Positions 37,313 to 46,545 of a stretch of 64,000 bases of DNA are shown here, one piece after another (position 1 is the first letter of the stretch; each line of letters starts with the position of its first letter). The position numbers were made by a program, and so were the translations under genes. Source of the DNA: JAEZBP01 sp963832725 (GTDB lineage: Bacteria > Myxococcota_A > Polyangia > Polyangiales > Sandaracinaceae); the NCBI GenBank assembly GCA_963832725.1, contig CAWHVG010000003.1:1488001-1552000 (forward strand), written 5' to 3'. The notes under the pieces are model-generated. The model saw only the letters and a list, made by a program, of their open reading frames with translations. It was not told the DNA's origin and did no database searches.

Positions 37313-39871
37313 TCAGACGAGGGGCTCAGCGGCGAGGATGGAGAGCAGGGCTTTGGTGCTCACCGGCTTGACGAGGTGATGCGCGAAGCCGGCGGCGCGG
37401 CTCTTCTCCCGGTCGGTCTCCTGCCCGTACCCGGTCACCGCGACCAGGAGCACGTCCCGGTCCTCCGCGCGCCGGCGGATGCGCTGGGCCAGCTCGTATC
37501 CGTCCATCACCGGCAGCCCGATGTCGAGCAGGGCCGCGTCGGGCTCGAAGCGCTCGAAGACCTCGAGCGCCGAGGGACCGTCGTGGGCGAGCTCGACCAC
37601 GTGCCCGCGGCGGCGCAAGAGGATGGCCAGCATCTCGGCGGCGTCGAGGTTGTCGTCCACCACCAACACCCGGCGGCCCGGCGTCGGGGTCGGGCGATCG
37701 TCCGGACGCTTGGAGACGGTGGGACGCACCGCGGGGTGCTCCTCGGCGGCGGGGATGCGGACGGTCATCGCCGTGCCCCGACCGACGCCGTCGCTCTCGG
37801 CCCGGACGGTGCCCCTGTGCAGCGAGACCAGGCTGTGCACCAGCGCCAACCCGAGCCCGAGGCCGCCCTGTGCCCGATCGATGGTTCGCTCCCCCTGCAC
37901 GAAGGGATCGAAGAGGGTGGGCAAGAGGTCGGGGCCGATGCCGGCGCCGTCGTCCTCGATGCGGAGCTCGACCCAGGCGCCCTCGCGCCGCGCCCGCACG
38001 GTGATGCGACCCTCCCGCGGCGTGTACTTCGCGCTGTTCGAGAGCAAGTTCTGGAGCACCTGCGCGAGCCGGAGCGGATCGCCGTGCATCCGCAGCCCGG
38101 TGCGTGGCACGTCGACCTCGAGCGCGTGGGACTGCTCCTCCAGCAGAGGGCTGGTCATCTCGATCGCACGCGAGAAGACGTCCCATGCCTCTACGTCCTC
38201 GAGGGAGAGCTCAATCTTGCCGCGCGTGACCCGCGACAAGTCGAGGAGGTCGTCCACCAGGCGCACGAGATGCTTGGCCTGTCGCTCGATGACCCGGCGC
38301 GCCTCCTCGACGGCCTGACCGTCCTCGGTCTTCATCAGCTCGAGCGCGGTCAGGATCGGCGCCAGCGGATTGCGAAGCTCGTGGCCGAGCATGGCGAAGA
38401 ACTCGTCCTTGCGGCGGCTGGCCTCGCGGGCGGCGGCCTCGGCCCGCTTGCGGTCCGTGACGTCGATCAGAACCACCAGGCAGAGCGGCGTGTCGTCCCC
38501 CCGGCTGAGCGGCGCGGCCCAGAGCGCCACGTCGATCGGCTCGCCGTCGCGACGCATCTGCCGCGTCTCAATCCCGCGCGCCGGCTCCCCCCGCAGCACC
38601 CGCGCGACGAGCGCGTCGAGCTCGCTCTCCCCGAAGAGCGCGTTCAGACGCCGCCCGACGACCTCGCCCCGACCCCAGCCGAAGAGCTGCTCGGCGCTCG
38701 GGTTCCACATGTGGACGTGGCTCTGTGCGTCGAGGACCACGATGGCCGCCGGGGAGGCCTCAATCAGCGCCTGCAGCGTCTGGTTCGTCTCCGCGAGCGC
38801 TTCGCGAGCGCGCTGCTCGGCGCGGAAGAGGAAGACCCGCTCGATGGTGGACGCGCACTGCTGCGCCATGGCGAGGAGGGTCTCGCGCTCGTGGGCCGGG
38901 AACGTGCGCGGGGGCGGGAAACCGAGGGAGACCACCCCCAGAGGACCGCCGGACGAGGTGATCGGGACGAACGCCCACGCGAGCTGCCCCATCTCGTCGG
39001 TGATCCGGCGCTCGGGATAGCGGGCCGCGAGCTCCTCGGGCCGGGACACGAAGACGGACTCGCCGTTCGCGACCGCGTCTCCGACCGGCGAAGACTCCAC
39101 GAGCGAGACGCGCCGGCAGAGATCGGGCGCCTCCGCGTAGCCTTCTTGCGCCACCAGCTCCAGCGCTCCGTCGTCGCCCACCAGCGAGACCGACACCATC
39201 GAGGCGTCGAAAGCGGCGCGGGCGGCGTGGGCCATGGTGACGGCCGCGTCCTCCGGCGAGACGACCTGCGCCAGCGCCGCCGTGAGCCGTTGCATGCGCT
39301 CGGCGGACTGGCGCGCCCCACGCTCCGACTCGTAGAGGCGCGCGTTCTCGGCCGCGAGCGCGGCCAGCCGCGCCAGCTTGCCGGCCAGCGACTGGTCCGA
39401 GGCCGTATAGGCTCGCTCGGGGCGGGAGGAGGTCAAGATCAGCACGCCGAGCACGTGCTCACGGCCGGCCAGCGGGACGAAGATCAGTGAACGGGTGCCC
39501 CGCGCGCGCATCCCCTCGAGCTGTCGTGGCGTGCACGCGCCGCGCCGAACCAGGTCGTCGTCGACGGTGCCGAAGAGCTCCGGTTCGCCGCTCTCGAGGA
39601 CCCGCAACACCGGCGAGTCCCCGACCAACGACGCGCGGCCGTAGACGGACTCCACCTCCTCGTAGGTCGCCGCGTCGGCGTGGGCGTGGTGCGCCAAGCG
39701 CGCCCCACCCTCCCCGTCCGGGACGAACACCGCGACGGTGTCCGCGAATTCCGGCACCAAAAGCTCCGCGCACCGCCGCAGCACTCGCTCGGGGTCCAAC
39801 GTCGACGCGAGGATCTCGGTCGCGTCGGCGAGGAGATCGCGATCGAGGGACCCGGCGTCACGTCGCGCCAT
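37313..39871 (-). CDS. hybrid sensor histidine kinase (GAF-GAF-PAS-HisKA-HATPase-REC)
   Basis: 852 residues from the ATG at 39871. Two GAF domains span roughly residues 10-180 and 190-350, then a PAS domain (ASPAAIVVLDAQSHVHMWNP) and a HisKA domain with the phospho-accepting histidine in MLGHELRNPLAPI. The ATPase domain has N-box NLLSNSAKYT and G-boxes DDGAGIG and GGLGLGLALVHSL. A C-terminal receiver domain has VVDDNLDAAEM, the aspartate in LLDIGLPVMDG, and a lysine in HLVKPVS. No membrane segment, so cytoplasmic signals are likely. Its partner regulator is not in the window. Confidence 0.92.
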   Translation of the reverse strand: MARRDAGSLDRDLLADATEILASTLDPERVLRRCAELLVPEFADTVAVFVPDGEGGARLAHHAHADAATYEEVESVYGRASLVGDSPVLRVLESGEPELFGTVDDDLVRRGACTPRQLEGMRARGTRSLIFVPLAGREHVLGVLILTSSRPERAYTASDQSLAGKLARLAALAAENARLYESERGARQSAERMQRLTAALAQVVSPEDAAVTMAHAARAAFDASMVSVSLVGDDGALELVAQEGYAEAPDLCRRVSLVESSPVGDAVANGESVFVSRPEELAARYPERRITDEMGQLAWAFVPITSSGGPLGVVSLGFPPPRTFPAHERETLLAMAQQCASTIERVFLFRAEQRAREALAETNQTLQALIEASPAAIVVLDAQSHVHMWNPSAEQLFGWGRGEVVGRRLNALFGESELDALVARVLRGEPARGIETRQMRRDGEPIDVALWAAPLSRGDDTPLCLVVLIDVTDRKRAEAAAREASRRKDEFFAMLGHELRNPLAPILTALELMKTEDGQAVEEARRVIERQAKHLVRLVDDLLDLSRVTRGKIELSLEDVEAWDVFSRAIEMTSPLLEEQSHALEVDVPRTGLRMHGDPLRLAQVLQNLLSNSAKYTPREGRITVRARREGAWVELRIEDDGAGIGPDLLPTLFDPFVQGERTIDRAQGGLGLGLALVHSLVSLHRGTVRAESDGVGRGTAMTVRIPAAEEHPAVRPTVSKRPDDRPTPTPGRRVLVVDDNLDAAEMLAILLRRRGHVVELAHDGPSALEVFERFEPDAALLDIGLPVMDGYELAQRIRRRAEDRDVLLVAVTGYGQETDREKSRAAGFAHHLVKPVSTKALLSILAAEPLV

Positions 39872-39956
39872 GCCGGGAATCCTCGCGCAGTCGACCGCTC
39901 GAGGCAACGTGATCACGCTGGGTTGCGGTGGGCCACCCTGCTGCTACCGACCACGG

Positions 39957-40874
39957 ATGGAGCGTGAACGAGCCTCGCGCCTGGCCAGCCTCGTGGCCCC
40001 TGCCGGGGCCGACGTCGAAGGCGCGACCGCGGCCGACGTGCGCGTGTGGATCGCCGCGCTGCTCGAGAACCATGGCTGCGAGAGACCGGCTCCCGGCGCC
40101 GACGACGACGCGGACCTGCGCCACGCCCTGTGGTGGCTGCTGCGGATGGCCGAGCGGACCCACCGGCGCCTGATGGAGCCGCCCGCGGCGCCCGACGGAG
40201 GGCTGCTGACGCGTTTCGCCACACTGCTCGAGGCCCGCCCCGGCCGGGACGAGAGCTACGCCCAGCTCCACGTCGATCCGGCGTCGAGCCTGCGCCGCGC
40301 CGCGCACGTCCGGGACCACGTCGAGCGGCATCCGGGACCGGTGCTCGCGGTGGGCGACGACGACGCGGTGACGCTGGCACTCGCGCTGATGGGCGTCCCC
40401 TCGCTCTTCGCCGTGGACATCGACGAGCGGATCCTCGCGTTCTTGTCGGAGAGCGCGTCGGAGGTGGGCGGCGCGATCGAGGTGGCACGGGTCGACGTGC
40501 TCGAAGAGCCGGTGCCGAGCGCGCTCCGCCGGCGCTGCGCCGCCGTGCTGGCCGACCCCATCCGCAGCCTGGAGCCGACGCTGGGGTTCTTGCTCTTCGG
40601 CGCCGCGGCGCTGCGGCGTGACGCGCCGGCGCGGATGTTCTGGGCGGACCACCCGGACTGGAGCTTCGAGCACGGCGAGGTGGTGCAGACGCTCGCCGGC
40701 GCGGGGCTCGAGGTGGTGGCGACGCACGAGGACGAGCACGCCTACCCGCTGGATGCGCGGGCGCTCGACCTCGCGCGGATGGCCCGCGAGCTCTCGCTCG
40801 ACCTCGCGTGGCTACGGGAGCTGGCGGTCGCGACCTCGGGCTGGTCCAGCCTCTACGTGCTCGAGCGAGGCTGA
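39957..40874 (+). CDS. BpsA-like (DUF43) putative aminopropyltransferase/methyltransferase-fold protein
   Basis: 305 residues from the ATG at 39957. The central Rossmann part VLAVGDDDAVTLALALMGVP followed by LFAVDIDERILAFL closely follows the pattern of the branched-chain polyamine synthase BpsA/DUF43 family (LLLLGDDDLxSLALALLG and VLDIDERLL). The usual catalytic DPPYT-like segment appears as ADPIRSLEP, so the substrate end may differ. It may transfer an aminopropyl group or use S-adenosylmethionine in another way; this remains inference. It is divergent from the hybrid kinase and convergent with the sirtuin. Confidence 0.6.
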   Translation: MERERASRLASLVAPAGADVEGATAADVRVWIAALLENHGCERPAPGADDDADLRHALWWLLRMAERTHRRLMEPPAAPDGGLLTRFATLLEARPGRDESYAQLHVDPASSLRRAAHVRDHVERHPGPVLAVGDDDAVTLALALMGVPSLFAVDIDERILAFLSESASEVGGAIEVARVDVLEEPVPSALRRRCAAVLADPIRSLEPTLGFLLFGAAALRRDAPARMFWADHPDWSFEHGEVVQTLAGAGLEVVATHEDEHAYPLDARALDLARMARELSLDLAWLRELAVATSGWSSLYVLERG

Positions 40875-40879
40875 GCGCT

Positions 40880-41617
40880 TCAGCCGACCAGCGCCGGCAA
40901 GAGCTCGGCGCTGCGACCGAGCACGATCCGCTCGAACGCCCCGGCGTTGTCGGAGCGCTCGGCGTTGACGAGCCAGGTGCGGCCGCCGAGGCGCCGCGCG
41001 ACGCCGACGAGCCCCGCCGCCGGGTAGACCACACCCGAGGTGCCGACGGCGACGAAGAGGAGGTCCTCGCCCGCGTCGCGCATGAAGCGCTCGACCCGCA
41101 TCAGGTGTGCCCCGTCGAGGCTCTCGCCGAACCAGACGATGTGCGGGCGCAGCGGGGCCGGCTCGCCGCGATCGTCGCACTCGCCACAGAAGGGAACAGA
41201 GCCGTCGTCGTAGAGATCCTCGTCGCGGAAGGGCGCGCGGTCGCAGCGGCTGCAGCGCGTGTAGAGCAGGTTGCCGTGCAGCTCCACGAGGCGGCGACTG
41301 CCGGCTCGCTCGTGCAGGCCGTCCACGTTCTGCGTGACGAGGAGGAAGCGCTCGCCCAAGCGTTCCTCCAGCCGCGCCAGCGCGTCGTGGCCCGCGTTGG
41401 GCGCCGCCTGCTGCACGCCTGCCCGCCGCTGCGAATAGAAGCGCCACACCATCCGCGGATCGCGGACGAACGCGTCCGGCGACGCGACCTCTTCCATGCG
41501 ATGGCTCTCCCAGAGCCCGTCCGCGTCACGAAAGGTGGGGATGCCACTGTCCGCCGACACGCCGGCGCCGGTCAGCACCAACACCCGCGTCCGCTCACCG
41601 ATGGGAAGTCGTTCCAT
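40880..41617 (-). CDS. cobB: NAD-dependent protein deacylase, Sir2/CobB family
   Basis: 245 residues from the ATG at 41617, the usual length of bacterial sirtuins. NAD-binding motifs GAGVSADSGIPTFR and TQNVDGLHERAG are present, with the catalytic histidine in VELHGNLL. Four cysteines in pairs (CSRCDRAP and CGEC) form the zinc site. PHIVWFGESLD follows. It removes acyl groups from lysines using NAD+. An upstream ATG at 41635 would add six residues. Its stop lies six bases from that of the BpsA-like gene on the other strand. Confidence 0.93.
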   Translation of the reverse strand: MERLPIGERTRVLVLTGAGVSADSGIPTFRDADGLWESHRMEEVASPDAFVRDPRMVWRFYSQRRAGVQQAAPNAGHDALARLEERLGERFLLVTQNVDGLHERAGSRRLVELHGNLLYTRCSRCDRAPFRDEDLYDDGSVPFCGECDDRGEPAPLRPHIVWFGESLDGAHLMRVERFMRDAGEDLLFVAVGTSGVVYPAAGLVGVARRLGGRTWLVNAERSDNAGAFERIVLGRSAELLPALVG

Positions 41618-41836
41618 GAGGAACAAAGGCTGCACCCTTCGCCGTCATTCGCGCAACCGGTGGCGATCCGGCCAGGCTCGCGCCATCGCACATCGTTCGC
41701 GCCCTCGGCGCTCGGCTGACGCTGATGCAACAGACCACCCTGCTGGCATCGATCGCTTCTCCACCATACATGCCGGGAGCTCGGCGGGTCTCGCCGACAG
41801 GCGCGCGGCGAAGGAACGTCACGGAGCCCGACCGCG

Positions 41837-42948
41837 TAGGAGCCTCTTGGGGATGGCCGCGCGGAAAGACATGAGAGGGCGCGCGAGTCCCAGAGCCACG
41901 TGTGGTTCAGGCACGTGCGCGCTGGCGACCGGGTGCGCGTATGCGGCCGACTCGAGCGCACGCCGACGGCGAGAGCCAGCACCACTATCGTCAGCGAAGC
42001 GGGAGATGGCAGCTCACCCCCGCACCAGAGGTGCGCGCGCTCGAGCTCGTGGCCGCGCAGCCCACCCCCGTCTCCCAGCCGCGCTCAGTCTGGGCGCGGC
42101 GTGCACTGCTGACCGGCGCGCTGACGCTCGGCGTCCTACCGTGGACGCTCGGTGTGGTCGGGGACATGCTGCAGCGTGGCTCGAACCAAGCGCTGAGGCG
42201 ATGCGACCCGGCCGGCTTCGGATCGTACCGAACCGCCGACGGGCTCTACGCGCTCCAGGCCGTGTTCCCGGGGTGGCACGCCGCCGCGCTGAAGGGACGC
42301 ACGCGGGGCGTGACCAGCGTGGTGAACGGCGTCCGGGTCTGCGCCATCGACCGCGCCGCGCCGCCCGCGCTGGTGAACGGGCTCGTCGTCATCGCACGCG
42401 AGCGACTGGCCGACACCCCGGGCGCGCAGGGGTTCGAGCACGCGCGACGCGAGCTCGAGGAGACGCTGCACGAACACGGGCGGGACCACGAGAATCGTCG
42501 CGCTGCAGGAGGCGCTCCCGCGCGGCCTGCGCCTTCCATCACGGCGAATGGAACAGCCCACCGGATGTCGATCTGTCTCGACTCCGCCAACTCGGACGTG
42601 CATTCGAAAAGCGACGAGACCATCCAGGTGCAGCCGACGAACGCGGGCAACCGGCTGAGCCTCTATGCGCTCCACCCGAACGAGCTGCGGGACACAGAGC
42701 AAGCCTTGGTGGAACTCTACCTGGCGAACATGCCGGACACGCAGAAGCTGGAGATGCTGCGCGAACAGAAGCTGACCGCTGACCTGCCCGCCATCTTCTT
42801 CCGGCTCGGGCTCCTCGCCGTGCACGGCCCCCGATTCGGCGCGGACGCCTCTCGCTACACGGCCCAGATGGCCGCGCTGCGGGCGATGGTAGAAGGACAG
42901 CCCAACCCCTACCTACTGACCGGCCTCGACGGCCTATCGTCGTTTTGA
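41837..42948 (+). pseudogene. damaged gene, GIDE-like N-terminal part plus unknown C-terminal part
   Basis: Coding sense appears in pieces. One frame gives SHVWFRHVRAGDRVRVCGRL, resembling the GIDE-type membrane-linked domain; near 41961 it passes into a second frame (SQHHYRQRSGRWQLTPAPEV) followed by a membrane segment (LLTGALTLGVLPWTLGVVGD). That frame stays open to 42948, but from about 42470 the sequence changes character, and the last ~127 residues (from an ATG at 42565; segment LHPNELRDTEQALVELYLAN) could be a separate protein. No intact start is found: a TAG at 41837 precedes the first piece. It may be a pseudogene or a gene with several sequence errors. Confidence 0.4.
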
Positions 42949-43051
42949 TCCAGCGGTCCGCGGCGCCCCGTCGGCGCTTGGGACACGACCGAGCCGGCCT
43001 GGCAAGGCGTCGACTCGCAATTTGCCGCGAGGACGTGATCCGCGCCACCCG

Positions 43052-44437
43052 CTACAGATACAGATTGGCTTGAATCCACTGCTCGCGCAGGGTCGCCCAA
43101 TCATCTCGATGGGCGCGCGTCACGCTGGGCGTGCTGCTCTGATAATTCGAAGCGGCGGACGTTCGAAACCGGGACGTACCGGCCGGGCAAGTCAGGTTGG
43201 AGCTCTCCGGCCGAACGGTCTCCGCGATCGGAATGATGGTCCGCTGGTAGCCGACTTGGTTCGCGCTGTCGTAGTAGCTCTTGTTGTAGTAGTTGTACAG
43301 AACCTCGTTCTCCCACGATGGACACTCGTAGCGACCGGTCGCCGCATAGCTGTCCATGTAGGCCGGGACGACTTCGGCATTTTGATACCAATCTCCAACC
43401 ATGGCGTCGGCGCCGGAATACACGAATACGTTGCCGCGGATACGATTGTCGTTGCAGAAGTCGCGAAGCCTGATCGGGTCGCCGGACACCCTCTCGAACG
43501 CGTTGAACATGATCTCGTTGTTGCTTGCGTTGTGCGCGAGGTACAAAGCGTGCAGAAGCTCCGGCCCATCGGCGGCTCGATTCTCCACGGCCGTGAACCA
43601 GTTGTAGCGAACGACGTTGTGGTCGGAGTTGGTGAGTCCGACGGCGGAGAAGCCGTGGCCGACAGTGTCCGGGAAGAACAGGGCCCCGATGTTCTCGAAC
43701 CGACAATCTACGATCGCGTTGTGGGTCACCGCGCCTGGCTCCTCGATCCCGGAAGCGATGCTGTCGCTTCCCTGAAGAACGATCCCTTGCCAGTACCCGC
43801 TGATCCGCAGATGGAAGAACACCAGGTTCGTCGCCCGGTCGGTGTCGGAGTCGTTGACCAGTCGAAAGAACGCTCGCGGGTTGTGATCGGTCCACTCGAA
43901 CGTCACGAACGCATCGCTATCGAAGACATCGCCATCGACCCACGGCATGAACACAATCCGATTCGCCGACATCGTGTGGTCCAAGGCCCAAACGAAGTCG
44001 ACGTTGGTGTAGGTCCCAGGGGCGATTCGAACGTAAATGTCCAGCCCACGCGCTAGGTGGGGTGCAACAGCATCCTGGATGTTCTCAACCGTGGTGGGCG
44101 CCGCAGGATCGAGCCCGCTGTGGGTGGCGCTGGCCGTGTCGCCCGACGCCGCGTAGATGAAGAGCGCGTCAACCGGGCTGGCCGCGTCCGGCGCGCCCGC
44201 GTCGTCGAGGGGTGCGCCGCCGTCGACCGCCACCGTGCCGCCGTCGACCGCCACCACCGTACCGGCGTCGACCCCCACCACCGTGCCGCCGTCGACCGCC
44301 GTGCCGCCGTCGCCAAGCGCTACGTCGCCTGCCGAATCTGCGCACCCCGCGTGCGCGAACATCAACGCGCCTGCTCCGACACAGAACAAGGCGGCGCGAC
44401 CGAGCCGCACCGGCAATGACGCTGGCACCAATTTCAT
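43052..44437 (-). CDS. lipoprotein with right-handed beta-helix domain
   Basis: 461 residues from the ATG at 44437. The signal peptide ends in a lipobox (MFAHAGC), then a low-complexity Val/Asp/Gly linker made of DGGTV-type repeats. The rest has regularly spaced Asn, Asp and aromatic residues with turns such as HNAIVDCRFENIGALFFPDT and NVVRYNWFTAVENRAADGPE, the pattern of pectate-lyase-like parallel beta-helices. Base composition is noticeably more AT-rich than neighbours over 43050-44050. It may bind or cleave a polysaccharide; no catalytic site identified. Confidence 0.75.
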   Translation of the reverse strand: MKLVPASLPVRLGRAALFCVGAGALMFAHAGCADSAGDVALGDGGTAVDGGTVVGVDAGTVVAVDGGTVAVDGGAPLDDAGAPDAASPVDALFIYAASGDTASATHSGLDPAAPTTVENIQDAVAPHLARGLDIYVRIAPGTYTNVDFVWALDHTMSANRIVFMPWVDGDVFDSDAFVTFEWTDHNPRAFFRLVNDSDTDRATNLVFFHLRISGYWQGIVLQGSDSIASGIEEPGAVTHNAIVDCRFENIGALFFPDTVGHGFSAVGLTNSDHNVVRYNWFTAVENRAADGPELLHALYLAHNASNNEIMFNAFERVSGDPIRLRDFCNDNRIRGNVFVYSGADAMVGDWYQNAEVVPAYMDSYAATGRYECPSWENEVLYNYYNKSYYDSANQVGYQRTIIPIAETVRPESSNLTCPAGTSRFRTSAASNYQSSTPSVTRAHRDDWATLREQWIQANLYL

Positions 44438-44557
44438 GAGCGCTAGAAAGGTACCGAGCGCGGGTCGCTCCACGCAAACACGGAGGGAGATCCGGACGAG
44501 GTGGCGAGGGGCGTGGTCCTCCTCGGTGAGCTCGCCGATGACGGCGCCCGGCCCTCT

Positions 44558-45944
44558 TCACGGCTCGGCGGCGGGCGTTCCAACACGGGCTCGCATGGCG
44601 TCGGCGTCCGGACCCTCCGGATAGTCCCGCAGGTACGCGCGGGCGACCTGGTCCGCGTCCGTATGCCGATCGAGCCGGGCGAGAAGGCGGGCCTCGAGCG
44701 CCATCCCGCGCTCACGGAGCACCGAGCCCTGCCGGGTCACGCCCGCCCCGTCGAGCGCGCGCAGCGCGCCGTCCGCGTCGTCGAGCCGCGCCGCGCGGAG
44801 CCGCGCCTCGAGGAAGCCGGCCTGCTGTCTCCGCGGCGGCGCGAGCTCCGCCGCGGCGCGACGGTACGCGGCAGCGGCCTCGTCGAAGCGACCCGACGCC
44901 CGCAACGCGTCGCCCTCGAGCATCCGCCACGGATCGTGCTCACCGCGCGCGAGGGCCGCCTCGATGGTGACGAGCGCCTGTGCAGCCTCGCCGCGCGCGA
45001 TCTGCGCTCGCACGTCGGCGGGCGTGAGCGGCGGGGGCGACGAAGGCTCCGAAGGTCGCGGCATCGAAGGCGGACGGGGTGCAGGCCGCCGATCCGAACG
45101 CGGCGCGCTCGTCCGCTGCGGAGCGGGCCGCACGGGCGCACGCTCCGCGCGAGGAGAAGGTGCCTCCGGCCTCGGATCCGGATCGCGCAACGCCAGCGGA
45201 GCAGACCGCCGCGCCGCCGCCTCTCGGCCCTCGCCGGCCAGCGCGTCGACACCCGCCTCGCCTACGCCGACGTGCACCACGCCGCCGGCCCGGACCACGC
45301 GTGCGCCCTCGGGACCCTCGACCCGGACCACGCCCTCGTAGACCCAGACCGTCGTCGCGTCTTCGCTCGCTCGCACCGAGAACACCGTCCCGAGGACGTG
45401 CACACGAGCCTGCGCGGTGGACACGGTGAAGCGGCCACCTTCGATGGGCCGCACGTCGAAGAGCATGCTGCCGCCGCCGAGGCGGACGCGCCGGACGCGA
45501 GGCTCCGGCAGATGCACGTCGAAGCGCGCGCCCGAGCCCGCCACCAAGCGATCGCCCGTCGGCAACGCGAGGTCCGTCGGATCCGTGGCTCGAGCGAGCG
45601 CCGGACGCGGCGCCGAGTCCGCCGGCAGCGGCGCCCGAGAAGAGAGCGCGAAGGTCGCCGCCGCCGCCGCCGCCGTCGCCGCCAGCGCCGCGGCACCCAT
45701 CACGCGCGTCAGCGACCAGCGCCGGTGGCGCGCGCGGCCGGTCATGGCGGCGCGCTCGACCATCGCAGAGAGCCCCTCGTCGCTCAGCGGACCGGGCTCG
45801 GCGCCGCGGGCCGCAACGATGACCTGCTCGAGCGAAGGACGCGCTTCGCGAGCACTTCGGACCAGAGCCTCCGCCTCTGCGTCGGAGAGCGGATTCGGGC
45901 TCCGCCTCCCGGGCCGCCTCCAGCAGTCGGTCGAGGTCAAGCAT
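44558..45944 (-). CDS. FecR-domain membrane protein with C-terminal TPR-like region, frameshifted
   Basis: About 461 residues when repaired. The start MLDLDRLLEAAREAEP overlaps the sigma factor stop by eight bases. Removing one C from the CCC run (45897-45899) joins it to NPLSDAEAEALVRSAREARP. After a membrane segment (VMGAAALAATAAAAAATFAL) a FecR domain follows (GSMLFDVRPIEGGRFTVSTA, VHVLGTVFSVRASEDATTVW), then a Pro/Arg-rich linker and helical repeats like TPR. FecR proteins typically carry signals to a partner ECF sigma factor, here encoded directly upstream. Confidence 0.8.
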
Positions 45945-46545
45945 GGCCGCCTCCGAGCTCGTCGTCGTCGGCCAAGAGCGCCTCGACGTCTCGCCGCGCG
46001 CGGCAGAGCAAGCTCCGCATGGCGTTGGCCGAGACGCCGAGCACCTCGGCCGCCTCCTGTGGCGTGAGCTGCTCCACCGCGCAGAGCAGGAAGGCGGACC
46101 GCCGCCGCTCCGGCAGCTCGCGCAACGCCTCGTGGAGGCGGACCAGCGCGCGGCGGGCGGCGACCTGACGCTCCGGATCGCTCCCCTCCGGATCGACGTC
46201 GACCGGCTCGGTGCGCCGCTGTCGGTAGTAGCGATACGAGGTGCGCAGGGCGATGCGCCGAGCCAGCGTGGCCACGCTGGAGCGCCCCTCGAAGCGATGG
46301 AGCGCGCTGGCGATCTCGCTGAGCGCGTCTTGCGTGGCGTCGTCGACGTCCGCCCGCGGACCGAGCTGCAGGAACATCCAACGCCGCACCTCCGGCACCA
46401 GCTCGCGCAGCACCCGATCGATCACCGCGTCGTCGCGCGATCGCAGGCGCGTGACCAGCTCGTCCAGGAGGCGCCGCTCGGGCAGCGAGTCGGTCTTCGG
46501 CGAGAGGTTGACCAGTGAAGTGGCGAGAGAGATGGCCATGCTCAC
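45937..46545 (-). CDS. ECF-type RNA polymerase sigma factor
   Basis: 202 residues. Region 2 shows DVDDATQDALSEIASALHRF and region 4 shows LPERRRSAFLLCAVEQLTPQ followed by EAAEVLGVSANAMRSLLCRA. The GTG at 46545 overlaps the stop of the upstream outer-membrane gene (GTGA); an ATG two codons later is an alternative. It is followed by a FecR-domain gene that probably controls its activity, so the three genes form a sensing and response operon. Confidence 0.9.
   Translation of the reverse strand: MSMAISLATSLVNLSPKTDSLPERRLLDELVTRLRSRDDAVIDRVLRELVPEVRRWMFLQLGPRADVDDATQDALSEIASALHRFEGRSSVATLARRIALRTSYRYYRQRRTEPVDVDPEGSDPERQVAARRALVRLHEALRELPERRRSAFLLCAVEQLTPQEAAEVLGVSANAMRSLLCRARRDVEALLADDDELGGGHA

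Noticed and set aside
36299..39490. 1063-residue plus-strand open frame
   Set aside because: Antisense to ppsA and the hybrid histidine kinase, which have intact family motifs.
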